A stretch of 64,000 nt of DNA from Sphingopyxis sp. QXT-31 (GTDB lineage: Bacteria; Pseudomonadota; Alphaproteobacteria; Sphingomonadales; Sphingomonadaceae), in assembly GCF_001984035.1 (NCBI RefSeq), contig NZ_CP019449.1, positions 1,612,001-1,676,000 on the forward strand, read 5' to 3'. Below the pieces are notes generated by a model that saw only the letters and a list, made by a program, of their open reading frames with translations, was not told the DNA's origin and made no database searches. This document shows, piece by piece, positions 35,026-43,419 of this stretch. A program made the translations under genes and the position numbers. How positions within the stretch are numbered: position 1 is the stretch's first letter; each line of letters begins with the position of its first letter.

Positions 35026-36018
35026 ATGCCCCATGCTTCCCCCAATCGCCGCCAGTTGCTCGCGGGCGCCGCTGCGCTCACCGCGGCCGCCCCTGCCCTG
35101 CTGCGCGCCGTCGAGCCGCTCGCGCCCGATGCGCTGAAGGGCCGCACGGTGCTGATCACCGGCGCGTCGAGCGGCTTCGGTCGCGTCGGCGCCTTGCTCT
35201 ATGCCAAGCATGGCGCGAAGGTGATCGCGACGATGCGCAAACTGCCACGGCCCGAGGCCGAAAGCCTCGTCGCCGAGGCGGCGAAGGACAAGCTCGACCT
35301 ACATGTCGTCGAGATCGACGTGACCGACGACGCGTCGGTCGCGCGCGGCACCGCCGAAGCGGTGCAGTTTGCGGGCGGACGCATCGACACTTTGGTCAAC
35401 AATGCCGGCATCGGCATCACCGGGCCGGTCGAGGTGCAGGACATGGAGGCGACGCGGCTCATCTTCGAGACCAATGTGCTGGGCATCCAGCGCATGCTGC
35501 GCGCGCTGTTGCCGCAAATGCGCGCGGCAAAAAGCGGGCAAATCTTCAACATCAGCTCGCAATTGGGCCGCGTGATCGTGCCCGGCGGCGGTCATTATTC
35601 GGCGACCAAATTCGCGGTCGAGGCGCTGTCCGAGCAGCTCGCCTACGAGTTGGTGCCGCACGGCATCGACGTGACCGTCATCCAGCCGGGCGGCTATCCG
35701 ACCAGGGTCTGGGTCAATCGCAACGCCTATACCCGCGCCTTGCGCGACCGCAGCGACGCCGAGCTGCTCAAGGCCTATGAGCCCTTCACCCGCGGCATGG
35801 GGACCGAGGACGGCAGCGGACGCAGCGCCGACCCCGCCGACGTGCCGCGCGCGATCGCCAAGATCATGACGATGCCCGCGGGCAAACGCCCGCTGCGCCG
35901 CGCGGTCCATCCGGGCAACAAACCGCAGGAGGCGATCAACAAGGTCGCGGCCGAGGTCCAACTCGCCTGGCTCGGCGGATCGCCGCTGGGACCGCTGATC
36001 AAGGCCGTGCACGACTGA
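35026..36018 (+). CDS. Short-chain dehydrogenase/reductase with twin-arginine-like leader
   Basis: A 330-aa classical SDR. The cofactor motif is TGASSGFG (about 45-52), then NNAG, the catalytic Ser segment NISSQLG, and Y-x-x-x-K in YSATKFA (about 194-198). Ahead of the Rossmann fold is NRRQLLAGAAALTAAAPALLRA (about residues 7-28), which looks like a Tat signal. Export of an NAD(P)-dependent SDR would be unusual, so the leader may be a remnant or a membrane anchor. AAAGGAGC precedes the ATG at 35026. Substrate is unknown. Confidence 0.85.
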   Translation: MPHASPNRRQLLAGAAALTAAAPALLRAVEPLAPDALKGRTVLITGASSGFGRVGALLYAKHGAKVIATMRKLPRPEAESLVAEAAKDKLDLHVVEIDVTDDASVARGTAEAVQFAGGRIDTLVNNAGIGITGPVEVQDMEATRLIFETNVLGIQRMLRALLPQMRAAKSGQIFNISSQLGRVIVPGGGHYSATKFAVEALSEQLAYELVPHGIDVTVIQPGGYPTRVWVNRNAYTRALRDRSDAELLKAYEPFTRGMGTEDGSGRSADPADVPRAIAKIMTMPAGKRPLRRAVHPGNKPQEAINKVAAEVQLAWLGGSPLGPLIKAVHD

Positions 36019-36066
36019 GGCTGCCTGCCGTTCGACAAGAGGATTGACGGTCGCCTCACCGGGCGA

Positions 36067-36084
36067 CTGTCAAAACTCTGTCAT
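36067..36084 (+). promoter_or_regulatory. PHO box upstream of phoX
   Basis: CTGTCAAAACTCTGTCAT: two CTGTCA half-sites exactly 11 nt apart, as in the PhoB consensus (CTGTCAT-A/T-rich-CTGTCAT). It lies 117 nt before the phoX ATG in the non-coding gap after the SDR gene. PhoB activation of phoX under phosphate starvation is the expected role. Confidence 0.75.
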
Positions 36085-36200
36085 CAAAATCGTTCGTTTT
36101 CGAAACCTTGCAGCCATCGGGCTGACACCTCCCCCTGTCATCGGGGCCATCTCACCGGGACGACTCCCAGTCCCGGGGCTCAACCGAACAGGGGTACTGC

Positions 36201-38066
36201 ATGTCACATCTTACCGACCAAGCCCGCGCGCCCTATCGCCGCGCGACCGACGACCTCGACGGCCCGAACAGCCTCGAGGCGATCGTCGCCGCCAACCCCT
36301 CGCGCCGGTCGATGCTGACCAACGGCCTGTTCGGCCTGTCGATGCTGCCGCTCCTCGCCGCCTGCGACAGCGACGGCGCACCGGTCGTGACCGTGCCGCC
36401 GACGCCCACCCCGACGCCGACACCGACGGGCACGGCGCCGAGCTTCGCGGTCAATTTCACCTCGGTCGCCGCCAACCGCAACGACACCGTCACCGTACCG
36501 GCGGGTTATACCGTCGATGTGCTGCTGAAGGCCGGCGATTCGGTGGAGAGCGGCACACCCTATTCGGGCAGCTTCCCCGCAAGCCCGGCGGTTTCCGAGA
36601 AATGGGCCGGCGGCAATCATGATGGCATGGAATATTTCGCTTTCCCGGGCGTCGACGCGAACAACCGCGGCCTACTGGCGCTGAATTTCGAATATCCCGA
36701 TTTCAACATCCTGATGGCCGGCAACTACGACCCGGCGACCGCCAGCGCCGACCAGAAGGCGATCGCCCTGTCGGCGGTCGGCATCGGCGTCGTCGAGATT
36801 TCGAAGGGCAGCGACGGCAAATGGTCGGTGCAGTCCGGCTCGACCTATAATCGCCGCTACACGGGCAACAGCGCCTATCGCGCGGGCGGCCCCGCCGCGG
36901 GCCTGTTGTCGGGCAGCATCAAGGGCATGCTGAACAATTGCGCCAGCGGCCGCACCCCGTGGGACACCTACCTGACCTGCGAAGAGACGACCGACAACTA
37001 TCTCGACCCGACGAAACCCGCGAACGACTATGGCTGGGTCGTCGAAATCGATCCGCTGCGCGAACTCGCCGCGCCGACCAAGCGCACCGCGATGGGCCGC
37101 TTCAGCCACGAGAACGTCGCCTTCATGGCGAACGCCGACCGCCGCGTCGCCTTCTACATGGGCGACGACAGCACCCCGGGCTGCATCTACAAGTTCATTC
37201 CCGATCGCGCCTACAGCGCCACCAACCGCGCCGCGAACACCGACCTGCTCGATTACGGCACGCTCTATGTCGCACGCTTCAACGCCGACGGCACGGGTGA
37301 GTGGCGCGCGCTGGTCGTCGGGCAGAACGGCCTGACCGCGGGCGCGTCCGACCCCGGCAACATCAGCCAGAGCGCGACGCCCCCGGCGCCGACGATCGTC
37401 AACTTCAACAACCAGGCCGACGTGCTGATCAATTGCGCCTCGGCGGCGCGCGTTGCCGGCGGCACCGTGATGGATCGTCCCGAGTGGATCACGGTCGCAC
37501 CCGACAACAAGGCGGTGTTCGTCACGCTGACCAACAACAGCAGCCGCCGCGTCACCGACCCCGCCAACCCGCGTGTCACCAACCGTCACGGGCATATCCT
37601 GAAGTTCCGCGAGGAAGGCGATTCGCCGCTGGCCACCAAGTTCAGCTGGGAAATCTTCCTGCTGGCGGGAGACCCGGCCTGGGCGTCGGGCGGGTCGAAC
37701 CTGACCGGCAACATCAACGGCGACACCTTCTCCAGCCCCGACGGCCTGCGCATCGATCCGCAGGGCCGCCTGTGGGTGCAGACCGACCACAGCGTTCCCG
37801 GCACCTCGGGCGCCTCGGGCGTCAGCATCGAGGATACGGTCGGCCAGAATGCGATGTTCTACCTCGACCAGGCGACCAAGCAGTCGAAACGCTTCTTGGT
37901 CGGTCCGGTCGGGTGCGAGATCACCGGCCTCGCCTACACCCCCGACCTGCGCACCTTCTTCGTCAATATCCAGCATCCGACGGGCAACTGGCCGGTCGCG
38001 GGCGAGCAGCCGCGCTCGTCGACGATCGTGGTGCGCCGCACCGACAACCAGCCGGTGGGCAACTGA
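36201..38066 (+). CDS. phoX: Secreted alkaline phosphatase PhoX
   Basis: A 621-aa DUF839/PhoX-family protein. N-terminal Tat-type leader SRRSMLTNGLFGLSMLPLLAAC (about 34-55) ends in LAAC, so it may be a Tat-exported lipoprotein, followed by a Pro-Thr linker (PTPTPTPTPTGT). The beta-propeller body has NHDGMEYFAFPG, DTYLTCEETTDN, GRFSHENVAF and FSSPDGLRIDPQGRLW. Known PhoX enzymes are calcium- and iron-dependent phosphomonoesterases. An upstream PHO box predicts phosphate control. A hairpin follows the stop. Confidence 0.92.
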   Translation: MSHLTDQARAPYRRATDDLDGPNSLEAIVAANPSRRSMLTNGLFGLSMLPLLAACDSDGAPVVTVPPTPTPTPTPTGTAPSFAVNFTSVAANRNDTVTVPAGYTVDVLLKAGDSVESGTPYSGSFPASPAVSEKWAGGNHDGMEYFAFPGVDANNRGLLALNFEYPDFNILMAGNYDPATASADQKAIALSAVGIGVVEISKGSDGKWSVQSGSTYNRRYTGNSAYRAGGPAAGLLSGSIKGMLNNCASGRTPWDTYLTCEETTDNYLDPTKPANDYGWVVEIDPLRELAAPTKRTAMGRFSHENVAFMANADRRVAFYMGDDSTPGCIYKFIPDRAYSATNRAANTDLLDYGTLYVARFNADGTGEWRALVVGQNGLTAGASDPGNISQSATPPAPTIVNFNNQADVLINCASAARVAGGTVMDRPEWITVAPDNKAVFVTLTNNSSRRVTDPANPRVTNRHGHILKFREEGDSPLATKFSWEIFLLAGDPAWASGGSNLTGNINGDTFSSPDGLRIDPQGRLWVQTDHSVPGTSGASGVSIEDTVGQNAMFYLDQATKQSKRFLVGPVGCEITGLAYTPDLRTFFVNIQHPTGNWPVAGEQPRSSTIVVRRTDNQPVGN

Positions 38067-38076
38067 TCAGCGCGCC

Positions 38077-38103
38077 GCCCGCTCCCAAACGCCGGGAGCG
38101 GGC
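38077..38103. terminator. Hairpin between convergent phoX and serine-hydrolase genes
   Basis: GCCCGCTCCC, loop AAACGCC, GGGAGCGGGC; 11 nt after the phoX stop and 8 nt before the stop of the opposite gene. It has no T run but is well placed to separate both transcripts. Confidence 0.55.
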
Positions 38104-38110
38104 GACCGCC

Positions 38111-39262
38111 TCAGACGAATTTCATATCGCCGAAGATCCAGCGCCACGGCGTCCCCGTTTCGCCGAGAATGTCGCGCACGATCATCGGAAAGGCCGCCTC
38201 GGCGCGCACGTCGTTCGACATGATCAGCACGCAGCGTTGACCCTTTTCGACGCAGACGAGCGTGTTGCCGGTCGAGTCATTGTGCCCGCCGCGGAAGAAA
38301 GCGGGGCCCTGCGGCCCGCTATAGGTGATCAGCCCGACGCTCGCCGCCAGCCCCTTGTGCTGCCGCGCCGCGGGCACGTCGCCCGCCAGCGTTGGGAATT
38401 GTCCGGCCGAACGGATCGGCAGGCCCGGGCGCCACAGTTCGCCGCGTGCCTTTTTCGACAAACCCTCCCCCGACACCAGCGCCGCCGCGAAATTGGCAAG
38501 GTCGGTGATCGTCGTGTCCATCGATCCCGCCATGCGCACGCGGCCGCGCTCGTCATGCGCCTCGACGCTGCCGTCGAGCGTCCAGCCGTCGGCGTAGTTC
38601 GCCGCGAAGTCGGGGCGCCAGACGAGGCTGGAGTTCGGCATCCTCAGCGGATCGAAGACCAGCCGCTGAACTTGTTGCCCGGTGTCGAGCCCCAGTCCCT
38701 TGTCGAGCCCGAACTGCAGCAGCATGATCCCCTCGCCCGAATAGCCGTAGCGGCTGCCCGGATCGAAGTGGAAGCGCAATTTCTGGTCGGGTTCGAGAAA
38801 GTGGAAGTTCGCGAAACCCGTGCTGTGGTTGAGGACATGCCGCGGCGTCACCGCGCGCCAGCGCTCATCGCCGGCAAGGTCGCCCCAATTGCCGTAGGCG
38901 TCGAGATTGCCATAGTCGGGAAGCGGCTTGTCGAGCATCGCCGCGATCGGCTTGTCGAGGTCGACCTTGCCCTCGTCGGCCAGCCGCAGCACCGTATAGG
39001 CGAAGACCGCCTTGGTCAGCGAGGCGCCGTACATGATCGTCTGCGGGGTCAACGGCTCGCCTTTGGCGTTCCGCTCGCCAAAGCTCTGGACCGAGACGAC
39101 CTTACCCTTGTCGATCACCGCGATGGCGAGGCCGCGCGCGCCGGTCGCGGTCATCGCCTGCTTCGCGGTCTTCGCGACCGCGGCCTGGTCGGCGACGGGT
39201 TTCGCCTCGGCGGTGACGGCCATCAACAACGGCAGGGCCAAAGCCAGTTTTGCACGGCGCAT
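38111..39262 (-). CDS. Secreted beta-lactamase-family serine hydrolase (class C / EstB-like)
   Basis: A 383-aa protein with a signal peptide (about 1-20). The S-x-x-K active site is SLTK (81-84) and the Tyr motif Y174-S175-G176; HND near residue 330 occupies the place of the third KTG-type box. This group includes class C beta-lactamases, DD-peptidases and esterases, and YSG rather than YAN argues against a true AmpC. It is probably periplasmic. CAP-domain gene lies 75 nt upstream on the same strand. Confidence 0.85.
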   Translation of the reverse strand: MRRAKLALALPLLMAVTAEAKPVADQAAVAKTAKQAMTATGARGLAIAVIDKGKVVSVQSFGERNAKGEPLTPQTIMYGASLTKAVFAYTVLRLADEGKVDLDKPIAAMLDKPLPDYGNLDAYGNWGDLAGDERWRAVTPRHVLNHSTGFANFHFLEPDQKLRFHFDPGSRYGYSGEGIMLLQFGLDKGLGLDTGQQVQRLVFDPLRMPNSSLVWRPDFAANYADGWTLDGSVEAHDERGRVRMAGSMDTTITDLANFAAALVSGEGLSKKARGELWRPGLPIRSAGQFPTLAGDVPAARQHKGLAASVGLITYSGPQGPAFFRGGHNDSTGNTLVCVEKGQRCVLIMSNDVRAEAAFPMIVRDILGETGTPWRWIFGDMKFV

Positions 39263-39337
39263 CGCTATCTCCCCGAAATCAGGACGATTCCACTGCTATG
39301 ACGAAACAATACAGCCCGCAAGCCGCGTCGTCGCCGG

Positions 39338-39994
39338 TCAGGGTTTGCGCTTCGGTGGCGGCGGGGCCGAACCGTCGGGGGTCTGCGACATCATGATGAC
39401 GCACATGGTGCGGTGGACCTTGTGCGATCCGCAGGCGACGCCGGCATAGCGATGCTCGGCGCGGAGCAGGCTGTGGCGGTGCCCGCGGTCGGGCACGCCG
39501 TCGTCGATCAGCAGCTGGTGGATCACGCCTGCCGGGGTGTGATGGCCATAAGTGATGACCTCGTTGACATAGGGACCGCCGCCCCGCGCGGTCGCGCGCT
39601 CGCCCGGGCCGCGGCCGCCGGTATAGTGGCCGACCGCGCCCGAACGCGACTGCGCCGCGACATGGTCGGCCGCCGCGCGTTCGAGCACCGCGCCGCGTTC
39701 GAGCGAGGCGAGCGGCTTCGCCGGACGCAGGTCGCGGATCGCCTCGTCGACCGCCGCGACGCCCTCGCGGGTCATGATGTCGATCTCGTCGCGGTCGCGC
39801 CCGATCAGCAGCTTGCCCTCGAAGCGCGGGCGATAAGTCCGCAACACATCGGCATAGCCCGAAGGATCGCCGCGGAAGCGATTGAGTTCGGCAAGAACGT
39901 CGGTCTCGAAATCGCCCGGCGCGAGGGCAGCGGAGCTCACGGCTCCGCCAGCCAGAAGCGCCGCTGCTGCGGGCCATCGGAAGTATCTCGTCAT
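39338..39994 (-). CDS. Secreted CAP-domain (SCP/PR-1-like) protein
   Basis: A 218-aa protein: signal peptide (about 1-25) then a CAP domain with ELNRFRGDPSGYADVL, AAADHVAAQSRSGAVGHYT, the GERATA strand and HRHSLLRAEHRYAGVACG. The usual CAP His residues are visible (GH, HRHSLL). Bacterial CAP proteins are extracytoplasmic and mostly uncharacterised. ATG at 39994 chosen as first residue of the signal peptide. The tail is Pro/Lys-rich. Confidence 0.85.
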   Translation of the reverse strand: MTRYFRWPAAAALLAGGAVSSAALAPGDFETDVLAELNRFRGDPSGYADVLRTYRPRFEGKLLIGRDRDEIDIMTREGVAAVDEAIRDLRPAKPLASLERGAVLERAAADHVAAQSRSGAVGHYTGGRGPGERATARGGGPYVNEVITYGHHTPAGVIHQLLIDDGVPDRGHRHSLLRAEHRYAGVACGSHKVHRTMCVIMMSQTPDGSAPPPPKRKP

Positions 39995-40122
39995 TGCAGA
40001 GGCGATAAAGGCGCAACGCTGAACATCGCGCAACCATTATCGGCGAGACTGGCGCACGGGCCCACTAAGCGCTAGGGGCGCGGGCAACGACCGGCGCGAC
40101 GCCGGATCCTCATGGAGTTTTT

Positions 40123-41220
40123 ATGGGTTTCAAATGCGGCATCGTCGGACTCCCGAACGTGGGCAAGTCCACCCTGTTCAACGCGCTGACCGAGACCGCG
40201 GCGGCGCAGGCGGCGAACTATCCCTTCTGCACGATCGAGCCGAACATCGGTAACGTCGCGGTGCCCGACGACCGGCTGGAGAAGCTCGCGGCGATCGCGA
40301 GCAGCAAGAAGATCATCGCGACGCAGCTCGCCTTCGTCGATATCGCGGGGCTCGTGCGCGGCGCGTCGAAGGGAGAGGGTCTGGGCAACCAGTTCCTCGG
40401 CAATATCCGCGAGGTCGACGCGATCGTGCATGTGCTGCGCTGTTTCGAGGATGACGACATCCAGCATGTCGAGAACAGGGTCGACCCCGTCGCCGACGCC
40501 GAGACGGTCGAGACCGAGCTGCTGCTCGCCGACCTCGAAAGCCTCGAGAAGCGCGTGCCGGCGCTGGCCAAGAAAGCCGCGCAGGGCGACAAGGAATCGA
40601 AGGTCGCCGCGAGCGTGCTCGGGCAGGCGCTCGACCTGCTGCGCGACGGCAAGCCCGCGCGGCTGACTGACCCCCGCGACGAGGAAGAAGCCCGCGCGCT
40701 GCGCAATGCGCAGCTGCTGACCAGCAAGCCCGTCCTCTACGTCTGCAACGTCGACGAGGGCAGCGCCGCCAACGGCAACGCCTTCTCCGAAAAGGTCTTT
40801 GCCAAGGCGGCGGCCGAGGGCGCGCAGGCGGTGGTCGTCTCCGCCGCGATCGAGAGCGAGCTGGTGACGATGGACATGGCCGACCGGCTCGAATTCCTCG
40901 AAGAAATGGGCCTCCACGAAACCGGCCTCGCGCGCGTCATCCGCGCGGGGTACGAGTTGCTGCACCTGATCACCTTCTTCACCGTCGGCCCGCAGGAAGC
41001 GCGCGCCTGGACCGTCCACACCGGCGCCACCGCGCCCGAGGCCGCGGGCGAGATCCACAGCGATTTCCAGAAGGGCTTCATCCGCGCCGAGACGATCGCC
41101 TATGACGATTATGTCACGCTGGGCGGCGAAGCAAAGGCGCGCGAAGCGGGCAAGCTGCGCGCCGAGGGCAAGGCCTATGTCGTGCACGACGGCGACGTGA
41201 TGCATTTCCTGCATAGTTGA
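40123..41220 (+). CDS. ychF: Redox-regulated ATPase/GTPase YchF
   Basis: A 365-aa OBG-family P-loop protein: G1 motif GLPNVGKST (9-17), G3 DIAGLVRGASKGEGLGN, a coiled-coil insertion (about 130-200), and a C-terminal TGS domain (about 280-363; [30 protein letters not shown]). YchF/OLA1 prefers ATP and associates with ribosomes. AUG at 40123 follows GGAG. Single gene, flanked by gene-poor DNA downstream. Confidence 0.97.
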   Translation: MGFKCGIVGLPNVGKSTLFNALTETAAAQAANYPFCTIEPNIGNVAVPDDRLEKLAAIASSKKIIATQLAFVDIAGLVRGASKGEGLGNQFLGNIREVDAIVHVLRCFEDDDIQHVENRVDPVADAETVETELLLADLESLEKRVPALAKKAAQGDKESKVAASVLGQALDLLRDGKPARLTDPRDEEEARALRNAQLLTSKPVLYVCNVDEGSAANGNAFSEKVFAKAAAEGAQAVVVSAAIESELVTMDMADRLEFLEEMGLHETGLARVIRAGYELLHLITFFTVGPQEARAWTVHTGATAPEAAGEIHSDFQKGFIRAETIAYDDYVTLGGEAKAREAGKLRAEGKAYVVHDGDVMHFLHS

Positions 41221-41253
41221 GTCGTCTTCGCCGCCCGCGAAGCCGGTCGGGGC

Positions 41254-41310
41254 TTAAAGCCACAAAAGCCCCGTATGGGGAGATGCGCATTGTGCCCTTT
41301 GTGGCCTTAA
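41254..41310. repeat. Inverted repeat after ychF
   Basis: TTAAAGCCACAAA (41254-41266) pairs 12 of 13 with TTTGTGGCCTTAA (41298-41310). Rest of 41221-41668 holds no supported gene; it includes a short tandem AAAGTTCAG duplication near 41453 and one copy of the GGGGTGGGAAGCGGACG repeat near 41616. Confidence 0.6.
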
Positions 41311-41668
41311 GGCGACATCGAATACGCATGCGCGCGTCGAAATGTCTTCCTTGTCGCTTTAAGCACGGGGCGGACCTTCAGCGCGTTCAAGACGATTTCA
41401 ATGAGCCAGTGATGTGCCGCCATATCGAAAGAAGGTCGCGCGATATTCCAAAGTTCAGTAAAGTTCAGCCTCGTGCGGCACCGATTTGAACGTCGCGATA
41501 TGCTGATTACTTGCGGTGCGCATCGCGTTTTTATCCACCAGATGAAAGAGCCGGATGAAGGCTGGCACAGCCGGATAATTTAGGAAAGGCTTATTTTGAA
41601 GGCTATGTCGGCTTTGGGGTGGGAAGCGGACGCTGGATGACCGATCAAATGATAGCTATGAGAATGCC

Positions 41669-41746
41669 GCCAGCGTGACGGAATTGGTAGACGTATCGCT
41701 ACAGCGATCTCGGCAACGGGTGGGGTTCGATCCCCTGCCGCTGGCA
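41669..41746 (+). tRNA. tRNA-Leu-like sequence with collapsed anticodon loop (probable pseudo-tRNA)
   Basis: GCCAGCG (41669-41675) and CGCTGGC (41739-41745) form a perfect acceptor stem followed by A. The D-arm reads ACG-GAATTGGTAGA-CGT, as in tRNA-Leu, and GGTTCGATCC is a standard T-loop region. The anticodon arm is TCGCT-AC-AGCGA: a perfect 5-bp stem with only 2 loop nt where 7 are needed, so no anticodon can be read. No encoded CCA. It is either a decayed tRNA or a structured element derived from one. Confidence 0.5.
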
Positions 41747-41791
41747 TTTCCGAATTGGGGTGGGAAGCTGCCACCCGACAACCTATTCGGA

Positions 41792-42226
41792 TTAGCGAAA
41801 ATCCTTTCCTTCGATTGTCACGGGGACCTGTTGCAGACGGTGCCAGAAATCGTCGCCTTGAAGCTCCGATACAACATCTAGAGCAATTGAATCGGCCGAC
41901 TGAACGGCAAAGTCGAACCACCGGTTGTTAGAACCCGGTTTCGCTCCAAGCCTTACAGTGGCAATCAGTTGAGTGGCTTTGACTTTCTCCGGTGCAACCG
42001 TGTGTTTGATCGGCCTGTGCCACTCCACGCCGTCGCGCGACGCTAGCCCCGCGTGCACAAAGAAGCGGTCGTCCGAAGAATCTCGTTTGAAATAGAACTG
42101 AAGGCATTCCACTGTGTCACCCATATATCGATAAAAATCAGGAAACGAACCGCGAAATCCAATTGATCGTAAGTGCGGAATCGCAAGCCGCTTTAGTGAA
42201 GCTTTCATGTCAGACCTGCGGCTCAT
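41792..42226 (-). CDS. DUF4304-like protein
   Basis: A 144-aa protein, MSRRSDMKASLKRLAIPHLRSIGF followed by DFYRYMGDTVECLQFYFKRD and RFFVHAGLA. This matches the DUF4304 pattern (N-terminal helix, L-R-x-x-G-F, then antiparallel strands). Such proteins are uncharacterised, and some lie near toxin genes. It is visibly richer in A/T than the surrounding core genes and is flanked by dispersed repeats and the tRNA-like element, suggesting acquired DNA. An in-frame GTG at 42232 is an alternative start. Confidence 0.65.
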   Translation of the reverse strand: MSRRSDMKASLKRLAIPHLRSIGFRGSFPDFYRYMGDTVECLQFYFKRDSSDDRFFVHAGLASRDGVEWHRPIKHTVAPEKVKATQLIATVRLGAKPGSNNRWFDFAVQSADSIALDVVSELQGDDFWHRLQQVPVTIEGKDFR

Positions 42227-42310
42227 TTCCACTCCTATCGGAATCGGGGGTAGCGTAGGATTACACCTAAATTGAGGCTCAAAGCCGTCAAGTGCTCTGA
42301 CCTCATGAAC

Positions 42311-42386
42311 GTCCGCAATCGGTCGTTAGCGGTCATTCGATCCAGGTTGACAGCGAACGGCGGAAATGGGGTGGGAAGCGGACGCT
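42311..42386. repeat. Dispersed repeat: GTCCGCAATCGGTCG ... GGGGTGGGAAGCGGACG, copy A
   Basis: Begins GTCCGCAATCGGTCGTTAGC and ends ATGGGGTGGGAAGCGGACG. Ends carry complementary GTCCGC/GCGGAC, and the right part overlaps the end of the downstream lipoprotein gene. Related copies: 42795-42868, about 41616-41634, 57131-57168 and part near 57508. Confidence 0.65.
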
Positions 42387-42735
42387 AACTCGCGGGATTG
42401 ATTTCCGGTCCAAGCTCCTCGTCCGCCACGTTCCATTCGAAAACTCGACCTGTATCCTCTTCCACTGCAAACCATCCCATCAATACGCTGCCGCATATCT
42501 CTTCATGGCAGTATCCGTTGACACGAGCTATCCGGAAACCGGGCGGATTAAAGCTATCAACTACTCCATCGCAACCAGCGATATTCTTTTCTTCAAAATC
42601 GCGGTTGGCCACTAGAGATGCCTTGAGAAGATCGCATGCTTTGGCGTCCGCAGATATATCGAAGGAAGCTTCGGCTTTGACAGAAGCGGCTTGTTCATCT
42701 TCTGGCATGCCGCAGCTGAGCAAGCCCAATGCCAA
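42385..42735 (-). CDS. Predicted small lipoprotein with damaged 5' end
   Basis: A 116-aa reading frame from a TTG, beginning ALGLLSCGMPEDEQA with a lipobox-like LLSC. The hydrophobic signal extends upstream in frame (KPQIPSIIILALGLLSC), but the only ATG there, at 42768-42766, is followed at once by TAG. So either a weak start (TTG) is used, giving a very short signal, or the gene has lost its start. Mature part has four more cysteines (ACDLL, AGCDG, GYCHEEICG). A/T-rich, family not recognised. Confidence 0.45.
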   Translation of the reverse strand: MALGLLSCGMPEDEQAASVKAEASFDISADAKACDLLKASLVANRDFEEKNIAGCDGVVDSFNPPGFRIARVNGYCHEEICGSVLMGWFAVEEDTGRVFEWNVADEELGPEINPAS

Positions 42736-42794
42736 GATGATGATTGACGGAATTTGCGGCTTCTACATCCTCGCAAATTAGACAAAATTGCTAC

Positions 42795-42868
42795 GTCTGC
42801 AATCGGTCGCTTCCTGACATTCGATCCAGATCAGCGGCGACCGGCTGAAATGGGGTGGGGACCGGACA
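42795..42868. repeat. Dispersed repeat, copy B
   Basis: Begins GTCTGCAATCGGTCGCTTCC, contains CATTCGATCCAG as in copy A, and ends AATGGGGTGGGGACCGGACA. Diverged from copy A by point changes and small gaps. Confidence 0.6.
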
Positions 42869-42881
42869 TATCTCACTTTCT

Positions 42882-42960
42882 TGTCATCCCCGCGAAAGCG
42901 GGGACCCAGAGCGTCCGTAGGCTGACCCCGCACTGGGTTCCCGCTTTCGCGGGAATGACA
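42882..42960. repeat. Intergenic inverted-repeat element (TGTCATCCCCGCGAAAGCGGG type)
   Basis: Left arm starts TGTCATCCCCGCGAAAGCGG and continues to CCCAG; right arm CTGGGTTCCCGCTTTCGCGG continues to AATGACA. Arms of about 28 nt pair almost completely. It lies between copy B and merR. This repeat type is widespread in proteobacterial intergenic DNA. Confidence 0.75.
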
Positions 42961-43014
42961 CAGGTAAGAATGGGTCCGGCCGCAACCGCCCGCGGACCGT
43001 CATTGCGGGGCGGG

Positions 43015-43416
43015 CTACGGCTCGAACGCCGCCAAGATCGGGCACGGCCCCTTGTCGCTCGCCGCGCAGATGTCGGCTAAGCGCGCCAACGCGGCGCGGG
43101 TTTCGGTCATGGCCGCGATCTTTGTATCGAGCGCATCGATCCGCTGGCGCGCGAGGTGGCGCACCTGGACGCGGTCGTCGCCCGCCTCGAGCGCGAGCAG
43201 TTCGCCGATCTCGTCGAGCGTGAAGCCGGCGCCCTGCGCCGCGCGGATGAACTTCAGGCGGCGAAGGTCGTCTTCGTCGTAGCGGCGGATGCCGCCGCCC
43301 CAGCCGTCGCCGCCGCTGCGCGCGGGCGTCGAAAGCAGGCCGCGACGCTGGTAATAGCGGATCGTCTCGACCCCGACGCCGCCCGCGACGGCCAGTTTTC
43401 CGATGGTGAACTGCAT
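43015..43416 (-). CDS. MerR-family heavy-metal-type regulator lacking the first Hg cysteine
   Basis: A 133-aa MerR protein: winged helix (FTIGKLAVAGGVGVETIRYYQRRGLL, about 3-28), IRRYDEDDLRRLKFIRAAQGAGFTLDEI, a dimerisation helix and the C-terminal metal loop C117-AASDKGP-C125-PI. True Hg sensors use three Cys (C82, C117, C126 in Tn501). The latter two correspond here, but the first is Arg82 (AGDDRVQ). The operator matches the mer operator, so it belongs to the MerR clade but may sense another thiophilic metal or a redox signal. ATG at 43416. Confidence 0.85.
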   Translation of the reverse strand: MQFTIGKLAVAGGVGVETIRYYQRRGLLSTPARSGGDGWGGGIRRYDEDDLRRLKFIRAAQGAGFTLDEIGELLALEAGDDRVQVRHLARQRIDALDTKIAAMTETRAALARLADICAASDKGPCPILAAFEP

Positions 43417-43419
43417 CGC

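Noticed and set aside
36122..36140. Second CTGACA/CTGTCA pair before phoX
   Set aside because: Half-sites are 13 nt apart instead of 11 and one has a mismatch; not a PHO box.
41217..41489. 90-codon plus-strand frame after ychF
   Set aside because: Starts across the ychF stop, has no ribosome site or recognisable features and covers an inverted repeat.
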